64,000 bases of DNA, from positions 1 to 64,000 of the forward strand of contig DAHUYZ010000002.1 of assembly GCA_027306855.1 (NCBI GenBank), read 5' to 3'. Shown here piece by piece: positions 25,397 to 33,411 of the stretch (position 1 is the stretch's first letter; every line of letters begins with the position of its first letter). Source of the DNA: Solirubrobacterales bacterium. GTDB lineage: Bacteria; Actinomycetota; Thermoleophilia; Solirubrobacterales; Solirubrobacteraceae. The notes beneath the pieces are model-generated. The model saw nothing but the letters and a program-made list of their open reading frames with translations, did not search any database and was not told the DNA's origin. The position numbers and the translations under genes were made by a program.

Positions 25397-26317
25397 GTGC
25401 GCACGGTCTTCCTCGGCACATCTGAGTTCGCCTCGACCGTGCTCGAGCGACTGGCCTGCGATCCCGGCGGCCCTTCGCGTCACCGTCCCTCGCTCGTGCT
25501 CACGCGCCCAGACCGGCCGGCGGGGCGGGGGCGAAAGCCGCATTCCCCGCCGGTCGCCGAGGCGGCTCGCGAGCTTGGCATCCCGCTCGCCCAGCCCGAC
25601 AGCGTCAACGACGCAGGCGCACGCGAGACGATCGTGGCGGCCGAGCCGGACCTTGTGGTCGTGTGCGCGTTCGGCGCTCTCATCAAAGAGCCGCTGCTGT
25701 CTGAATACGAGATGCTCAATGTGCATCCCTCGCTGCTTGCCCGCTGGCGCGGTGCTGCGCCGATCGAGCGCGCGATCATGGCCGGCGACATGGAGACCGG
25801 CGTGTCGATCATGCGAGTCACGGCCGGACTCGACAGCGGGCCGGTATGTGCGGCCGCGAGTGAGCCGATCGCAGCAGACGACACGTATGGCTCCCTCGCT
25901 CCACGACTGGCCCGGCGCGGCGCCGACCTGCTGGTGCAGACGCTCGACTCGATCGAGCGCGGCGAGACTCCTCGGTTCGCCGAGCAGGATGAGCGAGAAG
26001 CCACCTACGCCGAGAAGATCGCGGCGGCCGATCGCTTGCTGGACCCTTCCAGGTCCGCGGTCGAGCTGGAGCGGGTCGTGCGAGCGCTCGCGCCCCATAT
26101 CGGCGCGCGAGTTGCGCTTGTCGAGGGAACGATGCTCGGCGTGTGCGAGGCGAGGTTGGTGGGGGCCCAGGCCACAAGCGTCGGCGTACATGCGCACGAC
26201 GGCCGATTGATGCTGGGCTGCTCACCCGGCGCGCTCGAGCTGCTAGTCGTCCAGCCTCCAGGAAAGCGGCCCATGGAGGCTGCGGCCTTCCTGCGCGGGC
26301 ACGAGCTTCGGCTGTGA
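25397..26317 (+). CDS. fmt: Methionyl-tRNA formyltransferase
   Basis: Formylates Met-tRNA(fMet) using 10-formyl-tetrahydrofolate, producing the initiator charged tRNA. Motifs: VFLGTSEFASTVLERL at the N-terminus, TRPDRPAGRGRK, NVHPSLLARWRGAAPIERAI with the catalytic Asn/His, and MRVTAGLDSGPV with the catalytic Asp. A C-terminal OB-like domain follows. The track begins at ATG 25376; the GTG at 25397 is preferred because the Rossmann-like strand starts immediately (VRTVFLGTSEFA) and a TACGCT hexamer precedes it by 6 nt, giving 306 residues. The stop overlaps the GTG start of rsmB. Confidence 0.95.
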   Translation: MRTVFLGTSEFASTVLERLACDPGGPSRHRPSLVLTRPDRPAGRGRKPHSPPVAEAARELGIPLAQPDSVNDAGARETIVAAEPDLVVVCAFGALIKEPLLSEYEMLNVHPSLLARWRGAAPIERAIMAGDMETGVSIMRVTAGLDSGPVCAAASEPIAADDTYGSLAPRLARRGADLLVQTLDSIERGETPRFAEQDEREATYAEKIAAADRLLDPSRSAVELERVVRALAPHIGARVALVEGTMLGVCEARLVGAQATSVGVHAHDGRLMLGCSPGALELLVVQPPGKRPMEAAAFLRGHELRL

Positions 26318-27693
26318 GCGCGTCCTCGCCCGTGAAGTGCGCTCCCGCGCGGCGCTGCGCGTACAACGCGCTGCGGCGAGTGTTCGAGCAGGGCGCCTAC
26401 ACGGACCGCGCTTTTCAGGGCGAGGCGCGCAATCTGGACGGGCGCGACAGAGCGCTGGCGATGCGACTGGCCTACGGCGCGATCCAGCGGCGCGGGACGC
26501 TCGACCACCTGATCGAGCGGCTGGCGGGCAGGCCGACAGACAGGCTCGACGGCCCTGTCCTCGCGGCTCTGCGCCTCGGGCTGTACGAGCTGCTCTACAC
26601 GTCAGGGGCCCCCGATCACGCTGTCGTCGCCGACGCCGTGGAGCTCGCCAAGACCGGCTCGCACGGCGGGCACGGGCTCGTCAACGCCGTCCTTCGACGA
26701 GCGGTGCGCGAAGGCGGTGACACGTTGCTCGGGTCGCTTAGAGACGACACGCCCAAGCATGCGGCCATCGCGCACTCGCACCCCGAGTGGGTGGCGCGGA
26801 TGTGGTGGGAGCAGCTCGGCCCCGATCAGGCCCGTGCGCTGATGGTCGCCGACAACCAGCCGAGCGAGGTGGCGCTGCGCGTCAACACGCTGCGCGCTGA
26901 GCCAGCCGCCGGCCGGGAGAGCGAGGCCGCTGCCGCCGCCGTCGTGGCGAGCGAGCTGGGGGCGCCCACCCACAGCGATCCAGGCATCCCCGAGGCGCTG
27001 GTCCTCGATGGTCCGTTCGACGTCTACGGCTCGGCACAGTGGAAGGTTGGCGCGATCGTCGCCCAGTCCCGTGCCGCGATGCTTGTCTCACGCGTGTTCG
27101 ATCCGCAGCCCGGAGAGCGCATCCTCGACCTGTGTGCGGCCCCCGGCGGCAAGACGACCCACATGGCGGCGCTCATGCAGAACACCGGAGAGGTGGTGGC
27201 GGTCGAGCGCGACGCACGCCGTGCGGCCGAGCTCAGAGAGAACGTGAGCAGGGCGCACGCGGAAATCGTGCGGGTCGAGGTCGCCGACGCCACGCAGCCG
27301 CGCGCTGAGCACTCGACGTTCGATCGCGTTCTCGTCGACCCGCCATGCTCGGGGCTTGGGACGTTGCAGGCGCGTCCCGATCTGCGCTGGCGGATGACAC
27401 CCGAGCGCATTCCCGAGCTGGCCAGGATCCAGGGCGCGATCCTCAGAGCCGGCGCTCGCGCGATCCGTCCGGGAGGAGTGCTGACCTATTCCACATGTAC
27501 GATCTCCTCGGAGGAGAACGAGTTGCAGGTTGAACGGTTTCTAAAAGACGAATCAGGTTTCTCGCTCGAGGATCTGACCATTGAGCGTCCCGCGTACACG
27601 CACCCGCGCCTTACGGGCGCTCTCTTGACGCTTCCCCATCGCGATCGCACCGCCGGGTTCTTTATTGCGCGCATGCGACGAGTCGGCCGATAA
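26314..27693 (+). CDS. rsmB: 16S rRNA (cytosine-967-C5)-methyltransferase
   Basis: Sun/RsmB family enzyme that methylates C967 of 16S rRNA with SAM. An N-terminal NusB-like RNA-binding domain (CAYNALRRVFEQGAYTDRAF to about residue 140) precedes the Rossmann methyltransferase domain with LDLCAAPGGKTTHMA (motif I), VDPPCSGLGTL (motif IV, PCSG) and YSTCTISSEEN (motif VI with the catalytic Cys). The GTG at 26314 overlaps the fmt stop and is preferred to the longer track start inside fmt, giving 459 residues. The def-fmt-rsmB order is widely conserved. Confidence 0.95.
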   Translation: MSASSPVKCAPARRCAYNALRRVFEQGAYTDRAFQGEARNLDGRDRALAMRLAYGAIQRRGTLDHLIERLAGRPTDRLDGPVLAALRLGLYELLYTSGAPDHAVVADAVELAKTGSHGGHGLVNAVLRRAVREGGDTLLGSLRDDTPKHAAIAHSHPEWVARMWWEQLGPDQARALMVADNQPSEVALRVNTLRAEPAAGRESEAAAAAVVASELGAPTHSDPGIPEALVLDGPFDVYGSAQWKVGAIVAQSRAAMLVSRVFDPQPGERILDLCAAPGGKTTHMAALMQNTGEVVAVERDARRAAELRENVSRAHAEIVRVEVADATQPRAEHSTFDRVLVDPPCSGLGTLQARPDLRWRMTPERIPELARIQGAILRAGARAIRPGGVLTYSTCTISSEENELQVERFLKDESGFSLEDLTIERPAYTHPRLTGALLTLPHRDRTAGFFIARMRRVGR

Positions 27694-27701
27694 GGCGAAG
27701 G

Positions 27702-27707
27702 TAGGCT
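27702..27707 (+). promoter_or_regulatory. Putative -10 hexamer before zinc-ribbon gene
   Basis: TAGGCT lies 6 nt before the ATG at 27714; the same hexamer precedes the minus-strand GT2 gene at 7 nt. Confidence 0.4.
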
Positions 27708-27713
27708 GTAAGC

Positions 27714-27950
27714 ATGGACGACGATACTCGCGCGCCGGTCGACCTCGGTCCGCTCTGTCCCAACTGCTCAGAGCCCTGGCTTCGTCCGACCAATCTCCCC
27801 GGTCGCTACCGCTGTGTCTACTGCCTTCACCGCTTCGAGCTGACGTCCGTATGCCCCAACTGCGGGGAGCACTCCACGATCGTGCGCATGTCATCGACAG
27901 CGATCCTCAAGTGCAACGCGTGCGGCGACTCGATGTTGACTCCAATCTGA
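27714..27950 (+). CDS. Small double zinc-ribbon protein, function unknown
   Basis: A 78-residue cytoplasmic protein with four CxxC pairs (CPNC, CVYC, CPNC, CNAC) arranged as two zinc ribbons at about residues 15-40 and 47-70. Zinc ribbons of this type bind nucleic acid or protein partners; the actual target is not known. It is preceded by a TAGGCT hexamer 6 nt before the ATG and lies 20 nt after rsmB. Codon use matches the neighbours, and the cysteine spacing makes it clearly a real gene rather than a shadow ORF. It is followed after 38 nt by rpe. Confidence 0.88.
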   Translation: MDDDTRAPVDLGPLCPNCSEPWLRPTNLPGRYRCVYCLHRFELTSVCPNCGEHSTIVRMSSTAILKCNACGDSMLTPI

Positions 27951-27988
27951 GCGGAGCCACCGTCCGCCCGATCGGCGAGGATGAGCCC

Positions 27989-28669
27989 ATGACCAGCGAG
28001 TTGTTGCGCGACCTGCGCGTCGAGCCATCGATCCTGTCGGCCGACTTCGCGCGACTCGGCGATCAGGTTCAGGAGGTACTCGACGCGGGCGCCCGCATCA
28101 TCCACGTGGACGTGATGGACGGGCATTTCGTGCCCCCCATCACGATTGGCCCGCTCGTCGTCTCCGCGTTGCGCGAGCAGGCCGAGCGGGCAGGCGCGCT
28201 GCTCGACGTGCACCTCATGATCGAGCGCCCCGAGCGCCACATCGCCGACTTCCTGAAAGCGGGAGCGGACTCGATCACCGTTCACGCGGAGGCCACGCCA
28301 CACCTCGCATACGCCGTCAACATCGTCCGCGAAGGCGGGGCGGGCGCCGGCGTGGCGATCAACCCGGGCACGCCCGTTGATGCGTTCGCCGAGGTGGCGG
28401 ACGACATCGACCTAGCGCTGTGTATGAGTGTCAATCCCGGCTGGGGTGGGCAAGCGTTCATCGGGCGCTCGCTCGAGAAGCTCGTCCGCGTGCGCGCGAT
28501 CGTCCCAGCGCACGCGGCGGTCCAGGTGGATGGAGGAGTCGACCTGCATACCGCGCCCGCATGCCGCGCCACTGGGGCGAACCTGTTCGTGGCCGGCTCA
28601 GCCGTTTTTGGTGCGCCCGACCCGGCGCAGGCCTACCGCGCGATCGTCGAGGCTGCCGGCGCGGTTTGA
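27989..28669 (+). CDS. rpe: Ribulose-phosphate 3-epimerase
   Basis: Interconverts ribulose 5-phosphate and xylulose 5-phosphate in the pentose phosphate pathway. A TIM barrel of 226 residues with the diagnostic blocks VEPSILSADFARLGD, IHVDVMDGHFVPPITIGP (metal ligands), VHLMIERPERH, CMSVNPGWGGQAFI and VDGGVDLHTA. The ATG at 27989 is chosen because the family N-terminus follows directly; the track ORF starts inside the zinc-ribbon gene in another frame. Its 3' end overlaps the 3' end of the convergent flippase gene by 37 bp, so the two transcripts are antisense at their tails. Confidence 0.96.
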   Translation: MTSELLRDLRVEPSILSADFARLGDQVQEVLDAGARIIHVDVMDGHFVPPITIGPLVVSALREQAERAGALLDVHLMIERPERHIADFLKAGADSITVHAEATPHLAYAVNIVREGGAGAGVAINPGTPVDAFAEVADDIDLALCMSVNPGWGGQAFIGRSLEKLVRVRAIVPAHAAVQVDGGVDLHTAPACRATGANLFVAGSAVFGAPDPAQAYRAIVEAAGAV

Positions 28670-30048
28670 GTGCGAGCGCCCTCGCGGGGCGATCCCTGCG
28701 TGTAGAGGTAGCCGAGCATCGCCGCCAGCAGGCTCGTCGCGCCCAAATAGCCGAGCTCGGTGCGCAGAACCTCTTCGGAGACCAACGGCGCGAGCATCCA
28801 GCCGACGAACGCGACTGCCGCCACCGCCCAGCAGACGACAGCCGCGCGCGCCTGGTCGCGTGCGAGCGCCGCCTGGTTCAGTGCGCCGGAGACAAGGTGC
28901 ATCCCCATGCCGAGCCCGATCAGAGCAAGGCCGAAGCGCCCGTAAGAGAACGACTGGCCGAACAGCGCTTTCATGACCGGCGGGCCGATAACGAGCAACC
29001 CGAGCGCCACCGCTCCCGCGAACCCCGCGATCGCTAGCACCGTAACGCGGATCGCGCGCGCGAACGCAGCATGGCCCTCGGTCGCCTCCAGGCCCGTCAG
29101 GTGGGGCAAGAGCGAGGTCTGGATCGCCTGGAAGAGTTGAAGCGGCGCGCGTGCGATCAGCAGCACGTTGAAGACGATCCCCGCCAGCGCCGGGTTGACG
29201 GCGGTGATGTCGACCGTCAGCACCGCGGCGTTCAAGAGCGTCTGCTCGGAGAGCATCACGCCTGAGACGGCAAGCGCAAACCCCGAGCCTCGCCGCAGCG
29301 ACAGCTCATCGGCTGCCAACGCCTCCTCCACACTGTCGGTCCCGGGCCCGGCAAGAGCCGCGTCGAGCTCCTCCATCTCGGCAGCGCCGCGTCGCTCGCC
29401 CGATCCGCGCGCGAACGCCGCCGGCACGACCATCAGCGACACGAACGGCGCCGCCGCGATCCCAAGCGCCACCGCCGTCTGGCCGCTCGCGATCCCAAGG
29501 GCTACCGCGACGGCGAAACACAGGCGCGAGGACGCCTCCATGAAGACAAGGCCGCCGAATAGGGCAAAATACTCGTGCCCCGCCAGCCAGCCTCGCGCGA
29601 AATAGCTTGCCGCATACGCGAGCGTGCCGACCACGAGCACCCAGTACAGGGCCGCGTAACCGTTGAAGACATCGTCGATCAGCTGTTCGTGCAAGGAGAG
29701 CGCGACAGCCAGGAACGCGAGCGCGAAGCCCGCCTGTATCGCGATCGGCACGCGCACCGAGTGCTGCGCGCGCCCGCGCGCTCTACGGTCGGCGATCGTC
29801 CGCGACAGCAGCTGTTCGATCGGCCTGTAGATGACCGAGATGATCACGAACATGATCGACCACAACAGGTCGATCCGCTTCGCCGACACTTCGCCGAGCA
29901 CATGGCTCGCGATCGAGAAGTACGCGAACGTCAGCAGGCCCGTCGAGGCGATCCCGATAGACAGGACCCGCGCTCCGCGGCCGTAGCCAGAGCGACCCTG
30001 AGCGGCGCGATACGGCGTCCTCGGTCGCTTGCGTGCCGAGCACGCCAC
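28633..30048 (-). CDS. Polysaccharide flippase, MOP/Wzx-like membrane protein
   Basis: Multi-pass inner-membrane protein, probably exporting a lipid-linked glycan. About twelve hydrophobic segments can be seen (VLSIGIASTGLLTFAYFSIA, GFALAFLAVALSL, ALYWVLVVGTLAYAASYF and others), with a conserved-looking KRIDLLWSIMFVIISVIYRPIEQLL near the start and a cytoplasmic acidic loop (EMEELDAALAGPGTDSVEEALAADE) in the middle. The track ORF begins at 30570, but that part is a shadow of the methyltransferase gene. The GTG at 30048 gives 471 residues; a TTG at 30114 that overlaps the methyltransferase stop is an alternative. Last gene of the GT2-methyltransferase-flippase operon. Substrate unknown. Confidence 0.82.
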   Translation of the reverse strand: MACSARKRPRTPYRAAQGRSGYGRGARVLSIGIASTGLLTFAYFSIASHVLGEVSAKRIDLLWSIMFVIISVIYRPIEQLLSRTIADRRARGRAQHSVRVPIAIQAGFALAFLAVALSLHEQLIDDVFNGYAALYWVLVVGTLAYAASYFARGWLAGHEYFALFGGLVFMEASSRLCFAVAVALGIASGQTAVALGIAAAPFVSLMVVPAAFARGSGERRGAAEMEELDAALAGPGTDSVEEALAADELSLRRGSGFALAVSGVMLSEQTLLNAAVLTVDITAVNPALAGIVFNVLLIARAPLQLFQAIQTSLLPHLTGLEATEGHAAFARAIRVTVLAIAGFAGAVALGLLVIGPPVMKALFGQSFSYGRFGLALIGLGMGMHLVSGALNQAALARDQARAAVVCWAVAAVAFVGWMLAPLVSEEVLRTELGYLGATSLLAAMLGYLYTQGSPREGARTQTAPAASTIAR

Positions 30049-30100
30049 GCTCCCTGCGTCCTTGTCTCGCTTGCCCAGCGTCGCTCTGGCCTCGTCTAGG

Positions 30101-30727
30101 TCAGAGCCGGACAAGCAGCATCGTCCAGGGAAACGGCGAGCGCACCTGCGCGACCGTCCCGTAGCGCGACAGCAGCGCCACGAATGAGCGCTTCGACCAG
30201 TGGTTGAGATGGCCCGGCGTGTTGCCGAGCACCGGCAGGTACGCGCCCCTCGCCATGTTGAGCATTCGCCACAATGGCTCGCGCGGCACCGAGACGAGCA
30301 GATGACTACGGGCGCAGCGAGCCATCTCTGAGAGCGTGTGCTCCGGGTCGGGCACGTGCTCGAGCACCTCGATCGCGCTTGCGAGATCGAACTCGTCGTC
30401 CGCGAATGGAAGGTTCTCGGCGCGCATAACGCGGTACTCGAGATTGGGCGCCTGGCGCTGCGCCCAGCCAGCCTGGATCGAGGGCTCGTCGAGATCGATG
30501 CCCACGATGCGCGTGTCCGGCATCTCGCTCGCCCAGCGATGCACGAGCACTCCCTCGCCGCAGCCCACATCGAGCAGCGATCCGGGCGCGGCGAGCGTCA
30601 TCAGCTCGCCAAGCGTGGCCTGGAAGCCGCTCATCATCCGCCGTACGAGCGGGTTGGTCGATCCGTACTTGTCGTACGTGTTGCCGGTGACCACACCGTC
30701 ACCGGAGAACGTGAGCGCGCCGCTCAT
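30101..30727 (-). CDS. SAM-dependent methyltransferase (class I, Methyltransf_11-like)
   Basis: Cytoplasmic class I methyltransferase of 208 residues. Motif I is LLDVGCGEGVLVHRWA, motif II VGIDLDEPSIQ, and the post-core EVLEHVPDPEHTLSEMARC is typical of the Methyltransf_11 group. It begins with MSGALTFSGDGVVTGNTYDKYGSTNPLVRRMM, a pattern often seen in polysaccharide-linked methyltransferases that act on lipid-linked sugars. The ATG at 30727 overlaps the stop of the upstream GT2 gene (ATGA); the longer track ORF is an artefact inside that gene. Location between a GT2 and a flippase suggests it modifies a glycan or its carrier; the substrate is unknown. Confidence 0.87.
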   Translation of the reverse strand: MSGALTFSGDGVVTGNTYDKYGSTNPLVRRMMSGFQATLGELMTLAAPGSLLDVGCGEGVLVHRWASEMPDTRIVGIDLDEPSIQAGWAQRQAPNLEYRVMRAENLPFADDEFDLASAIEVLEHVPDPEHTLSEMARCARSHLLVSVPREPLWRMLNMARGAYLPVLGNTPGHLNHWSKRSFVALLSRYGTVAQVRSPFPWTMLLVRL

Positions 30728-31725
30728 ATCTCGATGGCCTCCCGCTCCGGCGCTTGGCCGGGCTCGTAGTGTGAGGGCGCCACGCCCAACTGCAACTCGA
30801 TGCGCCGCACCCGCTCGAACGTCTTCTGCGTCATCACGCGCTGCGCGGCGAGCAGGTCGCCGATCACCCCGAGCGCCCACAGCACGACCGCCGCGATGAA
30901 CAGCACGGCGCCAAGGATCAGCGACTGTACGTGGCCGCGTCCGCTGCCTTCCGCGTAGGAGACCACGAACCTGATCCACAGCGCCAGCGCGGCTAGCCCC
31001 ATGACGGCCGCAAGGCTCCAGAAGACCCGCAAGGGCTCGTACTGCGCGTAGATGCGGAAGATCGAGATCGCGTTGCGTCGCACGTACGCCCACATCGAAG
31101 GGAACAGGCGCGACTCTCGCGTCTTCGGGTTCGTTCTGATCGGGACGTGGTCGATCGCGACGAGCAGCTTGCCCGCCTGGATGATCGTCTCCAGGGTGTA
31201 CGTAAATTTCGAGACGACCAGGAGCTGGATCGCAGCCTCACGGGTGTAAGCCCTGAAGCCCGAGGTCGTGTCCGGCACCGACGTCGAGGAGGCCTGCCTC
31301 ACGACCCACGACCCCAGGCGCTGGAGGCTCTTCTTCAGCCACGAGAAGTGCTCGATGTTCGTCACCTCGCGATCCCCGACGACCATGTCCGCGTGGCCGT
31401 CCACGATCGGTCTCACGAGCGTCGCGACGTCGCCGCCGTGGTACTGGTTGTCGGCGTCCGTATTGACGATCACGTCCGCCCCGAGCTTCAAGCACGCGTC
31501 CAGGCCCGCCTGAAAGCCAGCCGCCAGCCCCTTGTTGTTCGTCAAGCGCACGACATGGTCGATACCGTGGGCCTGCGCGACCTCGATCGTCGCGTCGGTC
31601 GAGCCGTCATCGACGATCAGCCACTCCACGGCGTCAAAGCCGGCCACCTCGCGTGGAAGGTCCGCAAGCGTTCGCGGAAGCTGCTCGGCCTCGTTGAAGC
31701 AGGGGATCTGAATGATGAGCTTCAC
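30724..31725 (-). CDS. Membrane-anchored GT2 family glycosyltransferase (dolichyl/polyprenyl-phosphate sugar synthase-like)
   Basis: Probably transfers a sugar from a nucleotide donor to polyprenyl phosphate at the inner face of the membrane. The GT-A catalytic domain shows IIQIPCFNEAEQLP, LIVDDGSTDATIEVA, the DxD-like VNTDADNQYHG and SGFRAYTREAA. Two C-terminal hydrophobic segments (LAAVMGLAALALWIRFVV and LILGAVLFIAAVVLWALGVIGDLLA) anchor it. 333 residues, GTG start 7 nt downstream of TAGGCT, hence likely leaderless. It heads the minus-strand operon and is divergent from the GT-C gene at 31758; a lipid-linked sugar made here could feed the two GT-C proteins. Confidence 0.9.
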   Translation of the reverse strand: MKLIIQIPCFNEAEQLPRTLADLPREVAGFDAVEWLIVDDGSTDATIEVAQAHGIDHVVRLTNNKGLAAGFQAGLDACLKLGADVIVNTDADNQYHGGDVATLVRPIVDGHADMVVGDREVTNIEHFSWLKKSLQRLGSWVVRQASSTSVPDTTSGFRAYTREAAIQLLVVSKFTYTLETIIQAGKLLVAIDHVPIRTNPKTRESRLFPSMWAYVRRNAISIFRIYAQYEPLRVFWSLAAVMGLAALALWIRFVVSYAEGSGRGHVQSLILGAVLFIAAVVLWALGVIGDLLAAQRVMTQKTFERVRRIELQLGVAPSHYEPGQAPEREAIEI

Positions 31726-31732
31726 CGCGCAC

Positions 31733-31738
31733 AGCCTA
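31733..31738 (-). promoter_or_regulatory. Putative -10 hexamer of GT2 operon
   Basis: On the minus strand TAGGCT lies 7 nt before the GTG of the GT2 gene. It is only 6 bp from the plus-strand TAGGGT of the divergent gene, so the two promoters overlap. Confidence 0.45.
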
Positions 31739-31744
31739 TCTCTC

Positions 31745-31750
31745 TAGGGT
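31745..31750 (+). promoter_or_regulatory. Putative -10 hexamer of GT-C membrane gene
   Basis: TAGGGT is 7 nt before the ATG at 31758. Its -35 region would fall inside the oppositely transcribed GT2 gene. Confidence 0.45.
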
Positions 31751-31757
31751 TTGCCAA

Positions 31758-33296
31758 ATGGCGAGCGCAACGCTTATGAGGAGCCCTGCGACCAAGGCGA
31801 CTGCTTCGTGGTGGCGGCCGGCCGGCGCGCAGGGGTGGGCGAAGGTCGCGTTCGTCCTCATGTGCGTCGCGGCGCTCATCGGCTATTTCGCCTTCCCCAC
31901 ATACCCCACGTACGACTCGTTTTACGCGCTGCTGTGGGGGCGCGAGGTGCTGCACCTGCACCTGCCCGACTTCCACGTCTACAGGGGGCCGACCGAGCAT
32001 CCGCTTGCGATCGCGTTCGGCGCGCTCTGCTCGATCTTTGGAGGAGGAGGGGCACGTCTTGCCGTGCTCGGCTCGATCGGCTCGTTCGTCGCGCTCGTCG
32101 CGGGCTCATACAGGCTCGGACGTCTCTGCTTCGGCCCGGTCGTCGGGGCCGTCACCGGTCTGCTCGTGTTGAGTCGCTTCTTCGTCGAGAACCTCGCCGC
32201 CCAGGGCTATCTCGACATCTCCTACGTCGCGCTCGTCATATGGGCATTGGCTCTGGAGGTGCAGCGCCCCCGCCGTGGTCTGCCCGTCTTCCTGCTGCTC
32301 GGCGCCGCCGGCCTGTTGCGCCCGGACGCGTGGGTGCTGAGCGGGCTGTACTGGCTGTGGTGCGTCGTCCCGCTGCCCGGAAGATCGTGGAAGACCGACC
32401 GGCGTACCGGCCTTCAGTACCTGGCGCTCACGCTCGGCGCGCCCCTGATCTGGATCTGCGTGGACGCGCTGGTCACCGGCAACCCGCTCTACTCGCTTCA
32501 CTCCACCTCGGGCCTCGCCGCCGAACTGCAGCGCACCAAGTCGTTCTCCGAAGTGCTCTCCTACACATGGTCGTATGCGGTGCGCATCGACAAGCTCCCC
32601 GTCGTGCTCGGTGCCATCGCGGGCGCGCTGGTCGCGATCTGGATCGCGCCGCGGCGTGCGCTCGTGTTACTGGCGGCGCTCGCCAGCCTCCTGTTCGTGT
32701 TCCTTGCCGAGGGCGCGGCGGGCGCGTCGGTCGTCGATCGCTACATGATCGGCGCGGCGATCGTGATGCTCCCGTTCTGCGCGCTTGCGCTCGGTGGCTG
32801 GTCGATGCTGCGGCGGGGCGCACTTCTGCGGCGCATCTGGATGGGGGGTGCCGCGGTGCTGCTCGTCTACGGCGGCCTCTCCGCCGCGAACACGCTCAAT
32901 CTCACGAGTCTGCGCACGACGCTCGCGGACCACGAGGACTTTCACGAGGGTCTCGCCGCCGCGCTGCACAGTCCCGCCGTGGAGGCGAGCCTGCGGCGCT
33001 GCCCGTTGCTCTCGCTGCCCAACAACAAGCTGATCCCCGACGCACGCTGGATCCTGAACAGCACCGGCCAGCACGACATCGTCGCCCGCAGTCAGGCGAG
33101 CGCCGATGCGCTGAAGGGGGCATATGGGCTGCAGCGCCGCATCAAGAGCGGCAGCGTCGCGGTCTATCCGCTCGGCGAAGCCGTGTTCGTGGAGGCGATC
33201 GTCGACGTCGGCGACGACCCCCGCGAGCAGGTGCCGCTTCCAGGCTTCAAGCGCGTCTACACGAGCCGCTACTACGCCGTGTATGCGAACTGCTGA
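31758..33296 (+). CDS. Multi-pass membrane protein, GT-C glycosyltransferase-like
   Basis: A 512-residue integral membrane protein with about ten hydrophobic helices (VAFVLMCVAALIGYFAF, LAVLGSIGSFVALVAGS, LLVLAALASLLFVFL-like segments) and a C-terminal hydrophilic domain of about 110 residues that probably faces outside. The first extracytoplasmic loop, YPTYDSFYALLWGREVLHLHLPDF, resembles the acidic-motif loop of GT-C enzymes that use polyprenyl-phosphate sugars, but no exact family could be named. The start 7 nt after TAGGGT suggests leaderless expression. An overlapping 518-codon ORF in another frame (31751) is Arg-rich and a shadow. Same strand as the related gene at 33412. Confidence 0.8.
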   Translation: MASATLMRSPATKATASWWRPAGAQGWAKVAFVLMCVAALIGYFAFPTYPTYDSFYALLWGREVLHLHLPDFHVYRGPTEHPLAIAFGALCSIFGGGGARLAVLGSIGSFVALVAGSYRLGRLCFGPVVGAVTGLLVLSRFFVENLAAQGYLDISYVALVIWALALEVQRPRRGLPVFLLLGAAGLLRPDAWVLSGLYWLWCVVPLPGRSWKTDRRTGLQYLALTLGAPLIWICVDALVTGNPLYSLHSTSGLAAELQRTKSFSEVLSYTWSYAVRIDKLPVVLGAIAGALVAIWIAPRRALVLLAALASLLFVFLAEGAAGASVVDRYMIGAAIVMLPFCALALGGWSMLRRGALLRRIWMGGAAVLLVYGGLSAANTLNLTSLRTTLADHEDFHEGLAAALHSPAVEASLRRCPLLSLPNNKLIPDARWILNSTGQHDIVARSQASADALKGAYGLQRRIKSGSVAVYPLGEAVFVEAIVDVGDDPREQVPLPGFKRVYTSRYYAVYANC

Positions 33297-33358
33297 GCCC
33301 CACCTGATCGCGGCCGGATCGGGGCAGGCTCGCGCTGGCGCCGCGCCGGGTCTCTCTC

Positions 33359-33408
33359 GCGCGCGCTCAACGAGAGCCTTACTACGCGCGCGCGTGTGTC
33401 GTAGCTAT
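33359..33408 (+). repeat. CG-flanked repeat element, copy 2 (upstream of GT39-like gene)
   Basis: ACGAGAGCCTTACTACG (33370-33386) flanked by alternating CG/TG runs and followed by GTAGCTAT (33401-33408), just 3 nt before the GTG at 33412. Compare copy 1 at 4121-4171. The arrangement could be a promoter with a TTACTA -35-like and a TAGCTA -10-like box, spaced 17 nt apart here. Confidence 0.45.
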
Positions 33409-33411
33409 CGG

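Noticed and set aside
28633-30570. 645-codon minus-strand ORF as one protein
   Set aside because: Residues encoded from 30570 to about 30114 are low-complexity Arg/Ser/Cys sequence overlapping the real methyltransferase in another frame; only the part from about 30048 is membrane-protein-like.
31751-33307. 518-codon plus-strand ORF overlapping the GT-C gene
   Set aside because: Arg/Ala-rich shadow frame; the 31758 frame has clear transmembrane helices.
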